From NCBI RefSeq assembly GCF_963678635.1, contig NC_087066.1, positions 67,343,477 through 67,407,476 on the forward strand: a DNA stretch of 64,000 bases, given 5' to 3'. Both the position numbers and the translations under genes were made by a program. Positions 12,301 to 22,100 of this stretch are shown here, piece by piece. The stretch's first letter is position 1, and every line of letters starts with the position of its first letter. Below the pieces are notes generated by a model, which was given only the letters and a program-made list of their open reading frames with translations, made no database searches and was not told the origin of the DNA. This DNA comes from Symsagittifera roscoffensis (lineage: Eukaryota; Xenacoelomorpha; Acoela; Convolutidae).

Positions 12301-14341
12301 TCTGGTCATGTATGACTTGTTTTGAGCACAAAATTTTTGAAAAGTCTCAATTGCCAAATTTGTTTTAAAGGAAAAAGATAAACCTAAAATAAAATTTAGG
12401 TTTCAAGTTTTGGGAGGTTTGTTTTGCAGTTATTGTAAACATTCGTGATACGTTTTCATATTATGAAACCTTTATTGTTTTGAACGTTTTTGAAACATTG
12501 GAAAAGGGTTCTCGCATTTTTACTCATTTCAGCATGGATTGTGGACTGGCAAGTTTTTTGCCTATTATTACTACTATTCACCAAGTGCGCAGTGGAACAA
12601 TAGCGAGTACAACAACGACACAGTGACGTCATTGTTTGTTCCTCGGGGAACTTTTTGGACGCCTGATATTAGTGAGTACAGGTGCAATGAAAGTTTTCAC
12701 GGTTGTTTGAACCGTGACGACCGTATGATGTAATAAACCAGTTCAACTAAAAACTTCTTTTATTTTAAAATGAAGAGCCGTAGATTTGTTTATATTCTAG
12801 TTGTTCACGAGGCTTCCGATCTGAAGTATGAAGCTTTCGATAGACAGGTTGTGTTTAACTCTGGAATGATACTGGCATACACTTCTCTTATGACATATCA
12901 GATGAATTGCTTGTTTGACGTTTCTCAATTTCCATTTGATTCTCAGCAGTGCATAGCAACATTCACCACTCATGCCTCGCATCCTTGTGACTACAATTTG
13001 GGTAAATGAGGTTTTTTATAAACGTTTTCTGAAGTTGATAAACTGTTAAGCAAGTTTTACAATTAATTTAAAATGACCTTTGAGAGACAAATACGTTTTT
13101 TTTTTCATGTTTGTTTTCGGTACAAAAATTTTGTGTTGTGATAAATTCAGCTATTGAAAGCCAGTTCTTCCCACCTGATGAAAACAACATAACACACCTC
13201 CCTTTGATATACTTTGTCCCGAGTGACCAGTGGCAGCTCGAAATTCCAGTTGAAATTGAAATGGATCGACTAAAAGCAAAACTAGAAGATCAGTTTCGAC
13301 CAGTTATCAGACTAAAGATTAATTTACAGCGGCGTCCTTTGTTTTACAAACTGGTTCTTGTCTATCCTTCTGTGATTCTGTACCTGTTATCACCCGTCAC
13401 TTATTTCATTCCTCCGGACTCTGGGGAGAAAGTATCTTTTGCAGTGACCATTCTACTCACTGAAGTAGTCTCCTATGCGACTTTGGTAGATATTCTGCCT
13501 GCTAGTTCACTTAATGTGCCATATTTGGTCTACTTTTTGACAGCTGCTACCTTGCATTTGACGTGGAACTGCGTGACTGCTGTCATAGGTAAGTTAAAAA
13601 TGTTTTTGCTAGGCTGAGGTGTCAAACCGTAAGTATATAGGATAACAAATTTAAACGTAGTTCATCTGTTTTGAAAGAGTTTTAAAGTGGAACTTATACC
13701 CTCAAGAACTCCACTACGAGCCCAAGCTTGGTTTTATAGCACAGCACAAAAGTGAGCTCGATCGCTTGTGATATCCACGAACACGTGTGTTATGATTTCA
13801 TTTTTTCAATTACATGTCAGCTTGTGTCGCTATGTTCCACGGACAAAGGTCCACGGATTTGAAACTACAAACAAAAAAAACCGAGCTTGAACCACAAAGT
13901 CGTAAAGTCTTTTAATGAATTTTGCAGAACTTAATTTTTTTTTCAGTGGTGAATACTCATAAAAACTCTCCCGTCTTCAAATTGTGCTACTGGGTAGAGA
14001 GAATAAAATCCAGCAACTGTTTAAAGTACTTTGGATACGGAACCTTTGCCTCAAATTCATCATTCACATTAAATGGATCGAAAGATATCATTTTGACGAG
14101 TATTGCTGCGGCTGGATCGGAATCAAAGGGAGTTCAATTGAATGAACCTAAAGGCACCAAACAAAATGAACAAAGACATACAAAACAGCCAACAAAAGAT
14201 GAAACCGAAACAGACAGCGATGCTTCTGCCTTAAAGTGGCGATATTTGGCAGCTTCCCTGAACCGAGTCTTTTTCTGTTTTCATGTTTTGGTCACTGTTG
14301 TTGTATTGCTTCTATTTTATTTGTTCATTGAGCCTTATTGA
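3089..14341 (+). CDS. Nicotinic-type Cys-loop ligand-gated ion channel subunit, gene 1 (5 exons)
   Basis: The coding exons are 3089-3328, 12533-12671, 12801-13001, 13151-13588 and 13947-14341. All introns are GT-AG, with phases 0,1,1,1, giving 470 residues plus stop. The product should be one subunit of a pentameric plasma-membrane channel. Residues 1-19 look like a signal peptide. The W-x-P-D motif lies at the end of exon 2. The Cys-loop is C163 to C177 with exactly 13 residues between and FPFD inside. RRPLFYK (254-260) leads into M1 (about 259-280), GEK (285-287) precedes M2 (to about 309), M3 is about 317-338 and M4 about 446-466. Sequons occur at NRT in exon 1 and in the NNSEYNNDT stretch of exon 2. 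The vicinal CC of alpha subunits is absent, and the aromatic positions of loops A and B appear replaced. The family assignment is firm; ligand and ion selectivity are not known. Intron 1 (9.2 kb) is swollen by a LINE and a MITE. The start is ATG 3089; the third codon (also ATG) is possible. Confidence 0.88.
3329..5449. other. Intron 1 of receptor gene 1, part before the LINE
   Basis: AT-rich intron sequence with poly(A)/poly(T) stretches and an AAT-rich low-complexity patch near 4558-4640. I see no gene or RNA. Confidence 0.6.
4558..4640. repeat. AAT-rich low-complexity tract
   Basis: Almost pure A/T with many ataat and attat runs. It reads as an imperfect trinucleotide microsatellite. Confidence 0.6.
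5636..6544 (+). CDS. LINE ORF1 protein (coiled coil plus RRM-like nucleic-acid binding)
   Basis: The product is 302 residues. Residues about 35-75 have a charged heptad-like pattern (DEIILDLANKVDDLEQRV) typical of a coiled coil used for trimerisation. Residues about 78-175 contain CLILENLP, an ACHLLG-like turn and PPAVIVKF, followed by IFLKERLP, an arrangement like the RRM and C-terminal domain of LINE ORF1 proteins. The C-terminal 100 residues are Lys/Ser/Glu-rich. In known LINEs ORF1p coats the element RNA and acts as a nucleic-acid chaperone. No zinc knuckle is seen. The domain call is by pattern only. A second ATG at codon 10 is an equally possible start. Confidence 0.75.
   Translation: MYLTESSFNMGSRFEKDMYSSMLKKISDTNVRQIFDKLLTDLGKKDEIILDLANKVDDLEQRVSAQERYSSKDCLILENLPIVNNQVPLSHQVCDFLAQFLQYKTSPSNFKACHLLGTWKNINYPPAVIVKFLYFGEKSEIYNRKSWLANIRNPNNNKQIFLKERLPPADRLLKQYADDLGLVNTSQNCQVKMFKMENRGIYKSFPVSSKKAIDDMKHLATKKSDKFQSKTGKSTENYSVSDYERNTTPIRANNIQREENIKSILKRLRDSPEQEGEQLLEQLCKNRKTLSEYVVNPYEEGS
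6553..6603 (+). promoter_or_regulatory. Hairpin between LINE ORF1 and ORF2
   Basis: The arm acattcttgcatgct (6553-6567) is complementary to agcatacaagaatgt (6589-6603) except at one position, with a loop of about 21 bases. It begins 8 bases after the ORF1 stop and ends 58 bases before the ORF2 ATG. It could help re-initiation or internal initiation of ORF2, but that role is inferred from position only. Confidence 0.5.
6662..9367 (+). CDS. LINE ORF2: APE-type endonuclease and reverse transcriptase
   Basis: The 901-residue frame is the enzyme for target-primed reverse transcription. The endonuclease at residues about 26-225 shows the NIRSL start, LCETWL with its catalytic Glu, GGGCAFF, ICGDFNID (near 160), SCIDYIF and SDHYS (near 223). 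The reverse transcriptase at about 445-750 shows SSGPDGI, ESYRPISLL, YGFQPKKSC, FFIDFQKAFD, GVPQGSVLGP and the catalytic YADD at 668-671, then KYLGLKID. All key catalytic residues appear present. The stop at 9365-9367 is probably premature: a neighbouring frame stays open for 51 codons to 9516 and reads like the usual LINE C-terminal tail, so a 1-base deletion near 9361 is likely. Confidence 0.9.
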   Translation: MSKLYYRELLEGRQVGVLNSSFLFFLNIRSLRCHYDELKILIDDFEVKPPIIALCETWLTDNDPLSIYSVEGYQPIITTNRKGTRGGGCAFFVRSDLKVSKLQLESDLEFLAISVKNEKHSKNFIVLYRKPSSALNDFFEKLESFLDTVATWKNQTIICGDFNIDSLDASITSENFLTLMNSHGFLQRNFKSTRVTSSSQSCIDYIFTNSCLNKINTLKTVISDHYSILREIDDFKSKNDIKTQSVFRNINPLKNDKNLVDFLFLLHEKLNKMQSSLNADEQITYIVNSLTRVLDKFCPLSQVNNKAKPTWITQDIKKQMQKRNMFYKKWIIDPTPTNLEKYKLSRNLTTSLIRNSKLKFYQQKIEKSKNNKCIFQAYNDFIQSKTSAKIEVEADVFNQFFAQIGNKLSGKKVNHKIALRHVKSIPNSMVFQEITTKEVFDTIILIKNKGSSGPDGISNQILKLSSTVISEPLSKLFNQCIKQGTFPNALKIAKVLPFYKDGNCQLPESYRPISLLNSISKVFEKIIFGKMYKFLRKYRILTPEQYGFQPKKSCADALLEFTEFIREVIDKRRYGETFFIDFQKAFDTINHELLILKLDKYGIRGKLNKLIRSYLTDRKQYVTFDQKESRIEHSTCGVPQGSVLGPLLFLIFINDLPIVCNTIKPVLYADDTTLCYSSTIRTNKIENEMKNIEKWIDCNGLTINCKKSVFMSFGKNVEMINVFGDNFQSNCQLPVKYLGLKIDNKLSFKQHIGGIVKKLSTFCGIVYKCREVFPKASLLLFYRAYAQSVIQYGILIYGNTYKTHLDSILKLQKRITRAIFFKRKFEPITQYMSENKIYSVFNMFLKSLFKELFEILRCPDKNSFLSLSSLERLPHTRSKTKKQITNIAFKSNAMYSLLKVG
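9364..9516 (+). pseudogene. Frame-shifted C-terminal tail of LINE ORF2
   Basis: Fifty codons plus stop continue ORF2 in a shifted frame and start with LAIAYNF, the usual position of the helix-rich end of such proteins. It is joined to the main frame only if one base is lost near 9361. It may be a real mutation of this copy or a sequencing error in a poly-A-rich stretch. Confidence 0.6.
9762..10288. mobile_element. MITE with ~30-bp imperfect terminal inverted repeats and TA flanks
   Basis: The left end, cccgtaccgagtgcccatgg, matches the reverse complement of the right end, which reads cccgctttgagcgcccgtgg. Both then continue into an attctaatcaattata-like stretch. The element is bordered by TA on both sides, as expected for Tc1/mariner-type insertion. 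The interior is full of AATCGATT and ATAATCGATTATAAT palindromes and codes for nothing. It lies in intron 1 of receptor gene 1, just after the LINE. Confidence 0.65.
10289..11369. other. Intron 1 of receptor gene 1, no recognised feature
   Basis: AT-rich intronic sequence. Short open frames are present on both strands but none shows a family motif. Confidence 0.5.
11370..11560 (+). repeat. Dispersed repeat, copy 1 (partner at 47,290-47,490)
   Basis: Shared stretches are gcggaatccgcaa, then aaagacttgtctctggaatc followed by cagga, then gtgcacagtttggcctcgta followed by atg. The second copy has the same blocks in the same order at 47,315-47,480. The copies are diverged and the element type is unknown. 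Short open frames here are not supported as genes. Confidence 0.55.
12533..12671 (+). CDS. Receptor gene 1, exon 2: inner-sheet strands to W-x-P-D
   Basis: The acceptor is ...cattTCAG|CATGGA and the donor ATTA|GTGAGT. The 139-base exon starts in phase 0 and ends in phase 1. It encodes HGLWTGKFFAYYYYYSPS and ends at GTFWTPDI. The Tyr run YYYYY is conserved in gene 2. The gene 2 counterpart has the same length and phases. Confidence 0.85.
12801..13001 (+). CDS. Receptor gene 1, exon 3: Cys-loop
   Basis: The 201-base exon follows the acceptor ttctag and precedes the donor G|GTAAAT. It encodes the stretch from VHEASDLKY through MAYT-like strands to the Cys-loop. The two cysteines are separated by 13 residues containing SQFPFDSQQ, then THASHPCDYNL. 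At the position where nicotinic subunits carry the loop B tryptophan, this protein has His by hand alignment. Confidence 0.87.
13151..13588 (+). CDS. Receptor gene 1, exon 4: end of ligand domain, M1-M3
   Basis: The 438-base exon encodes the last extracellular strands, RRPLFYK, M1, the M1-M2 loop with GEK, M2 (VSFAVTILLTEVVSYATLVD) and M3. The M2 stretch has a leucine at the expected 9' gate position and a glutamate two residues on. The donor is AG|GTAAGT-like at 13589. DNA identity with the gene 2 exon is extreme between 13321 and 13466. Confidence 0.88.
13947..14341 (+). CDS. Receptor gene 1, exon 5: cytoplasmic loop and M4
   Basis: The acceptor is tttttttttcag. The exon encodes VVNTHKNSP, the intracellular helix start (YWVERIK), a hydrophilic Glu/Lys/Thr-rich loop of about 70 residues, WRYLAASLNRVFF and the M4 helix. 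It ends FIEPY and TGA. Gene 2 ends with FMEPY, so the C-terminus is conserved. Confidence 0.85.
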
Positions 14342-14404
14342 ACAAAAATCCAGAAAAACCCTCATCCAGTGTCGGGTGCTCATCTTATTTTTTGACTTTA
14401 TCGA

Positions 14405-14642
14405 CAATATTCGCCATGTTTTGACGTTTTCGACCAAATACACTGATGCTTCGACCATTTCGGTTAAACTCCGGCTAGTTTGGACATTCTAGATCAAAGA
14501 GTGCTCGACTTGTCTCGACCCAAGCCAGATATGTTTCGACAGTCTTGGCCAAATTCGAGTTCGTTTCGACGTTCTCGACAGAAGAAAAATATGTTCCAGC
14601 TTAGGAAATGTTTCGACCGTTCTCGATGTAAGTTTTGAGTTT
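14405..14642. repeat. Degenerate ~30-bp tandem repeat rich in tttcgac
   Basis: The motif tttcgac(c/g)nttctcgac and variants recur with cores at about 14420, 14450, 14479, 14534, 14564, 14593 and 14611, most about 30 bp apart. It starts about 60 bases after the receptor gene 1 stop and may be transcribed in its 3' UTR. Confidence 0.6.
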
Positions 14643-15144
14643 GCGCTTGGCCCAACCCTGCCTTCTTTTCAGTCGAGCAATGAAACTGTACTCAACTTTG
14701 AAAATCGAAATATAAAGTGAGCTCCTCGACCCGGGGTAACAAGTATTTGCAATAAAGCAATCCACCTCGACCATAAAATAATGAGTGCAGATAGTAAATA
14801 ACCAAAATCAGAATTAATTTATGTATTTGTGCATAACTATCTCTGCTTGCAAGTTAAGTCTGACTGCAATCTCGTTTTTTGCTAGCCAATTGAGAATCCT
14901 TCATTCCAAATTTTGGGTGCTTGTTTCTAAAACGTCCCGTTATTCGAGCGTGTTTTCCCAGACTGCAAATGAGGTGAAAAGTTGGTCGGTTCATTTTGAT
15001 ACCCACACCCCCAAACATTTGATGATTCTTGTATTGTTACAGAAAACGAGACATTTTTTTTAACGTAGTTTCACACTTTTTTGAGCGTAGTTTCGTTCAT
15101 TTCAAATCAAAAGAACAGTGTTCTAATTGAGTGCTTATATGAGT
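14643..15144. other. Intergenic sequence after receptor gene 1
   Basis: AT-rich. The 80-codon open frame at 14,821-15,063 has no recognisable domain, and I do not support it as a gene. Confidence 0.45.
14751..14756 (+). promoter_or_regulatory. Possible polyadenylation signal of receptor gene 1
   Basis: AATAAA 410 bases after the stop codon. It is the first canonical hexamer I noticed downstream. It would place the 14.4-kb repeat in the 3' UTR. Confidence 0.3.
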
Positions 15145-16360
15145 ATTTATATCCAATTATATTATTGATAAAACTATCTCTACAAAACATTTCTAACTAA
15201 TCAATCATGATCCATAACTAACACTTACAATTATTTGTTACGCTGAAACTATTCATAAATATAACTAAAAAAAATCAAAATCAAATATAACTTAGAAGAC
15301 AGAAGTTCCTGATATCTGACTCGCAAATACCAGCATACACTAGATCTATTGAGACTAGGAGATAATAAGAGTAAGATTAAGATTTGTATTAGACTGAGAA
15401 TTTGAGCGAATCTATCCGGCCGAAAATAACATAGCGTGACGAACAGACGATGTACTTTATCTGAAATTACTCAATGAGTGAGCCGCCCGGACATAAACTC
15501 ATCTGGTGCGACCAAGGGTCTCAAACTAGACCTCAACAAGTTTAGATTTAGCAAATTCAATACAATAGAAAGCGATCAAAAATACATCAAAAAAGATTAG
15601 ACGGTATAGAAAATGTTTAAGTACGTCTCTACGTCTCAATAAGTCTAATCCATTGCTTCAAACGATATGACAATCACCAGGTCAAACCCGAACAACAGAA
15701 CGAGCTTCTATATTGTGAAATGACGCAGACTGCAACGACTATTCCTTGACAAAATTCTCAATGCAGAAAATTTTCATTCACTAACATGATATGAAATTAC
15801 TTGGAGCAGTAGGATTCATAGCCAAGCAAAACACCTCTCAACGATGTATAACCACATTATATAGCATAATATCGACTGATAAAAGATACAAGTGTCGTTC
15901 ATATCATTAAAATTTGCAGTAACTTAAAAAGTGTTGTAAAATTAAAATATATTCAATAAAATATACAAAAACTAGTTAGAAGATATTTTACAGTTAACTT
16001 TAAATTTATACAAAATACCTTGGTTTTTAGAGGTTTACACCATTATCTAAAATTTCCTTGTTCCTTCATTTAAAACATAACCAAAATCATTTAAAAACTA
16101 AAATCATTCAAATCCATAATTTTTAAATCAACTTCATTCAAAACTTATAATCTTTCAATAAAATTAAACCTTAAACTTGAGTATTGTCATGACTTGTCCT
16201 TTTTTTGTAATTATCTGAAAGTTCTTCAAACTAGATCATCAAGGCTATCCTTGGATCCTTAATTTTAAACTTCACCTTAAACTTTAATTTATTTAAAGAA
16301 TATTTGATAATCAAGGTTTTCCTTGGATCAGTCAGAACAATTTCGTTCTCCCCGCCTCCT
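15145..16360 (+). repeat. LTR-like repeat family, copy A
   Basis: It aligns by eye with 36,473-37,690 over about 1.2 kb, and its first 330 bases align with 38,455-38,786. Shared blocks include attatattattgataaaact, caatcatgatccata, agatctattgagactaggag, gaatctatccggccgaaaat and catctggtgcgaccaag. It has no long open frame. The copies are clearly diverged and contain small insertions and deletions. Confidence 0.7.
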
Positions 16361-19187
16361 TTTAAAAAGTGTCTAACGACCTCAAACGTCAATTCACTCT
16401 CCAAACTTTATCAACAAAATAAGAAGAATAGAATTTTTTGAACAAATAACTATTCTAATCAAGATAAACAGTGAAGAACGTCGGTTACTCATCCTTGAGC
16501 CCCTCCTCTTAATTGACACAGGCTAAAAAAATAATAAACAAGCTAAGATCGATAATAGTATCTAACGATCTACTTGTGTTCTAACTATTCTTGAACCTCG
16601 TGGATTGATTTACTATTCTCCAACCCTTAATCACAAGTCACTACCTTAAGTAAGATTATATAAGTTTTTCTTAAAATAAATATTGGCCACTGAGAAAGTA
16701 CAACATCATTCAAACGAAGTGATATACTCTCTCTCGAACCCGTCTATACTCGACAACCTATGACCAAGTTAGGATAACCTCACAAAAATTGTATAAACTA
16801 ATAGTTTAGGAAATATAAAACCTAACCCCTGGATTTTGCAACCATCATCCTAACACTTATGTCAAGAGATAAATTAGGAAATAAACAAACAATAGTACTC
16901 CACAATTGTTTAATTCAAAAGAAAATTTACGATTTTGAATTGACACAAATATACGAGATTTGATTGATGACAAAAATGTGTTTCCGAATGAGATTATACA
17001 ACACCATCATCTATAAATGGTAAACAGAGAAAAAAATCATACCTTCGTAAACCAGTACGACTCTATAATTGGAATCACCCAACAAGACGTATTGAAAGTT
17101 ACACATTAAAACAGTGAAGTTCGAAGTGGTAAATGACTTGGGGGTTCCGATGATTAGGTTTTGTTTGAGTGCTGAGGATTGAAAACTGGTAACAAATAAA
17201 TTTTCAGTGACAAATTCCATTATATTTAACACTCATGTTTTTTTCGGATTTTTTTTTCACGTACAATGATTATTTTTTTACAAAAAAATTCTAATTCGTA
17301 GTTGGATTTCTTATTTTCTTATCTATGGAATCATATAGAGATCATAAATCCCATCTTGTTTCAAAATTATGACTTCAAAAACACATTGTACGACCGTTTT
17401 TTCTAAACTAAAAAACAATGAAAAACTAAAGAATGACAGTAAACTTCGCTCCTTTGTCAATATGCTTCAGCGAGAGACCACAAATCAAGTTACGAATGTG
17501 GCATTTAATCCAAAGACGAATATTTGTAAGGCAAGCTATCGTTAGCTTATAATTTTGTATTTCATGTTAAGTCGTCTTCCTAAAATGTTATGTAATTGGT
17601 AAAGTGAAAAAGAATCTTTTTACGGGTGTTTTTTGATAAGCCAAAATTAATCATTGCAATGGCTCAATAATCCGGATAATTAAATTTTCGAGAGAACCCA
17701 GAGGATGAGACCAAAGCTTCTTTGACACAATTTTCAGTCATTTATAGGTCCACAGAAAATAGTTCAGACAGGATACCATATGAAAACACGCAACTCATGT
17801 TTGATGCCGTATTTAAAAACGATGAAATGTCTTTTATTTTTCACCGATCTAGCTCTTTATAATAGAATAAAAAAGGGCTCAACAAGCGATTACGGTGAAA
17901 ATTGTTCAGTAAGAAAAACAGTTGTATTTTTTGATTAGCACTGGTGTGGCTAACTCATTACATTAAATACTGCGGCTGTTTTGAAAAATTGAAACTTTTG
18001 CTTGTGCTCTATTTACGACAGGTTTTGAATGACTTAAACAATGAAATTTTAGTTTGTGCATGTTTTTTCTCAATTGTTTTACCTCAAAGGAAGCAAAACT
18101 TCGACAGAAGCGCAAAATCAGTTATTTTTTAAATGATTCAATTGCTAAAAAATTATATGACCTGTGATCAAAAAAAGATAATTATCTCAAATTACACAAG
18201 CAAGGAAATGTTTTCCGCAGTGTTTGACTGAATGCGTGCTAAGTTTTGGCGCAACTGACCCATGATGATTGCAATCATCCCAACTCACTAACGGTTGTTG
18301 CAGAAGTAAGCCTCTTCGCGCTTTTTTAATCTCGTCTTAATGTGATATGCTCAAACTCTAATAGAATCGACCCGCAAGACGACAACTCGCAACAGAAAAT
18401 AACCAACAAAAAGACAACTCGTATAAAGTGACAGTTAGCACAACTCGCAAAACGCGACCAATCGCATTAAACTTGTAGTATAATCCCACAATTAACCCTA
18501 AACTAAGATCCGTAACCCCCCATTGAATGTCCCTTAGTTTTATAAATATTCGAAACAATTATTGCGGAAATGCATGGGTCATTTTGTTCGTTTAACATTA
18601 GAAATTGAGTTGTGTTATTTGGTGAATCGCCATTATGATTTCTAAAGATGTTTCTATTTTATTGAAAAATGTTACAACTCAATGCAGGTGACCAGGTAAA
18701 ACGAATCTTTGAGGATGAAAAAACTAAAGAAGTTCGATTAAATAAAAAAAAGCGTGATAACAAATTAAAATGCTCAGTCTTCCTTTTTTGAACTCTTTCA
18801 ATTCGACATTCAATCAAATTCGTTTCAGAAGGGGTAAAATAGAAAATCTGTTGAGCGGGTATAGCAGTTTAATATTATATGCAAGAATCAGTCTTGATAA
18901 ATACTTTTTAAAAAACTTCGAGCAGCTGAAAGGTCTGTAACGGCTAAAATATTATTTTTCCAAAAAGATTAAGGATTAAGTGCCATGCAAAAAGTAAAGG
19001 AGCGCGCGCAAAACACGCAGAATTCTCTTTATCAAATGGTGACATGCAAATATTGCTACAATTCTGTCGATTTCAAGACCTGTTCAACGCGAAATAGCCA
19101 ATGGGTTTGCGTCAATGACTGTGGGGACATCGTAGTTTCCATGAAAATTCAGGCCACCCCAAGGGAGACAAAGTTTGGCAAATACTG
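16361..19187. other. AT-rich intergenic sequence before the satellite
   Basis: No gene supported. The 16-base perfect palindrome gatgattgcaatcatc lies at 18,264-18,279. The short open frames at 17,011, 17,944, 18,358 and 18,985 show no domain. The transition to the satellite at about 19,188 is abrupt. Confidence 0.45.
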
Positions 19188-22100
19188 AGGACCGTATAAT
19201 CGTGACCGCCTTCGTGTGTTCACCATTGAAGAAGGGGACTGTGACCGATTTCTTGTTTTGCCGCTGGAAGGGGACCGTAGAAGAAGGGGACCGTAGAATC
19301 GTGACCGCCTTCGTGTGTTCACCATTGAAGAAGGGGACTGTGACCGATTTCTTGTTTTGCCGCTGGAAGGGGACCGTAGAAGAAAGGGACCGTAGAATCG
19401 TGACCGCCTTCGTGTGTTCACCATTGAAGAAGGGGACTGTGACCGATTTCTTGTTTTGCCGCTGGAAGGGGACCGTAGAAGAAGGGGAGCGTAGAATCGT
19501 GACCGCCTTCGTGTGTTCACCATTGAAGAAGGGGACTGTGACCGATTTCTTGTTTTGCCGCTGGAAGGGGACCGTAGAAGAAGGGGACCGTAGAATCGTG
19601 ACCGCCTTCGTGTGTTCACCATTGAAGAAGGGGACTGTGACCGATTTCTTGTTTTGCCGCTGGAAGGGGACCGTAGAAGAAGGGGACCGTAGAATCGTGA
19701 CCGCCTTCGTGTGTTCACCATTGAATAAGGGGACTGTGACCGATTTCTTGTTTTGCCGCTGGAAGGGGACCGTAGAAGAAGGGGACCGTAGAATCGTGAC
19801 CGCCTTCGTGTGTTCACCATTGAAGAAGGGGACTGTGACCGATTTCTTGTTTTGCCGCTGGAAGGGGACCGTAGAAGAAGGGGACCGTAGAATCGTGACC
19901 GCCTTCGTGTGTTCACCATTGAAGAAGGGGACTGTGACCGATTTCTTGTTTTGCCGCTGGAAGGGGACCGTAGAAGAAGGGGACCGTAGAATCGTGACCG
20001 CCTTCGTGTGTTCACCATTGAAGAAGGGGACTGTGACCGATTTCTTGTTTTGCCGCTGGAAGGGGACCGTAGAAGAAGGGGACCGTAGAATCGTGACCGC
20101 CTTCGTGTGTTCACCATTGAAGAAGGGGACTGTGACCGATTTCTTGTTTTGCCGCTGGAAGGGGACCGTAGAAGAAGGGGACCGTAGAATCGTGACCGCC
20201 TTCGTGTGTTCACCATTGAAGAAGGGGACTGTGACCGATTTCTTGTTTTGCCGCTGGAAGGGGACCGAAGAAGAAGGGGACCGTAGAATCGTGACCGCCT
20301 TCTTGTGTTCACCATTGAAGAAGGGGACTGTGACCGATTTCTTGTTTTGCCGCTGGAAGGGGACCGTAGAAGAAGGGGACCGTAGAATCGTGACCGCCTT
20401 CGTGTGTTCACCATTGAAGAAGGGGACTGTGACCGATTTCTTGTTTTGCCGCTGGAAGGGGACCGTAGAAGAAGGGGACCGTAGAATCGTGACCGCCTTC
20501 GTGTGTTCACCATTGAAGAAGGGGACTGTGACCGATTTCTTGTTTTGCCGCTGGAAGGGGACCGTAGAAGAAGGGGACCGTAGAATCGTGACCGCCTTCG
20601 TGTGTTCACCATTGAAGAAGGGGACTGTGACCGATTTCTTGTTTTGCCGCTGGAAGGGGACCGTAGAAGAAGGGGACCGTAGAATCGTGACCGCCTTCGT
20701 GTGTTCACCATTGAAGAAGGGGACTGTGACCGATTTCTTGTTTTGCCGCTGGAAGGGGACCGTAGAAGAAGGGGACCGTAGAATCGTGACCGCCTTCGTG
20801 TGTTCACCATTGAAGAAGGGGACTGTGACCGATTTCTTGTTTTGCCGCTGGAAGGGGACCGTAGAAGAAGGGGACCGTAGAATCGTGACCGCCTTCGTGT
20901 GTTCACCATTGAAGAAGGGGACTGTGACCGATTTCTTGTTTTGCCGCTGGAAGGGGACCGTAGAAGAAGGGGACCGTAGAATCGTGACCGCCTTCGTGTG
21001 TTCACCATTGAAGAAGGGGACTGTGACCGATTTCTTGTTTTGCCGCTGGAAGGGGACCGTAGAAGAAGGGGACCGTAGAATCGTGACCGCCTTCGTGTGT
21101 TCACCATTGAAGAAGGGGACTGTGACCGATTTCTTGTTTTGCCGCTGGAAGGGGACCGTAGAAGAAGGGGACCGTAGAATCGTGACCGCCTTCGTGTGTT
21201 CACCATTGAAGAAGGGGACTGTGACCGATTTCTTGTTTTGCCGCTGGAAGGGGACCGTAGAAGAAGGGGACCGTAGAATCGTGACCGCCTTCGTGTGTTC
21301 ACCATTGAAGAAGGGGACTGTGACCGATTTCTTGTTTTGCCGCTGGAAGGGGACCGTAGAAGAAGGGGACCGTAGAATCGTGACCGCCTTCGTGTGTTCA
21401 CCATTGAAGAAGGGGACTGTGACCGATTTCTTGTTTTGCCGCTGGAAGGGGACCGTAGAAGAAGGGGACCGTAGAATCGTGACCGCCTTCGTGTGTTCAC
21501 CATTGAAGAAGGGGACTGTGACCGATTTCTTGTTTTGCCGCTGGAAGGGGACCGTAGAAGAAGGGGACCGTAGAATCGTGACCGCCTTCGTGTGTTCACC
21601 ATTGAAGAAGGGGACTGTGACCGATTTCTTGTTTTGCCGCTGGAAGGGGACCGTAGAAGAAGGGGACCGTAGAATCGTGACCGCCTTCGTGTGTTCACCA
21701 TTGAATAAGGGGGACTGTGACCGATTTCTTGTTTTGCCACTGGAAGGGGACCGTAGAAGAAGGGGACCGTAGAATCGTGACCGCCTTCGTGTGTTCACCA
21801 TTGAAGAAGGGGACTGTGACCGATTTCTTGTTTTGCCGCTGGAAGGGGACCGTAGAAGAAGGGGACCGTAGAATCGTGACCGCCTTCGTGTGTTCACCAT
21901 TGAAGAAGGGGACTGTGACCGATTTCTTGTTTTGCCGCTGGAAGGGGACCGTAGAAGAAGGGGACCGTAGAATCGTGACCGCCTTCGTGTGTTCACCATT
22001 GAAGAAGGGGACTGTGACCGATTTCTTGTTTTGCCGCTGGAAGGGGACCGTAGAAGAAGGGGACCGTAGAAACGTGACCGCCTTCGTGTGTTCACCATTG

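Noticed and set aside
18264-18279. Perfect palindrome gatgattgcaatcatc as a binding site
   Set aside because: A single 16-base palindrome in AT-rich DNA can occur by chance, and no gene nearby would use it.
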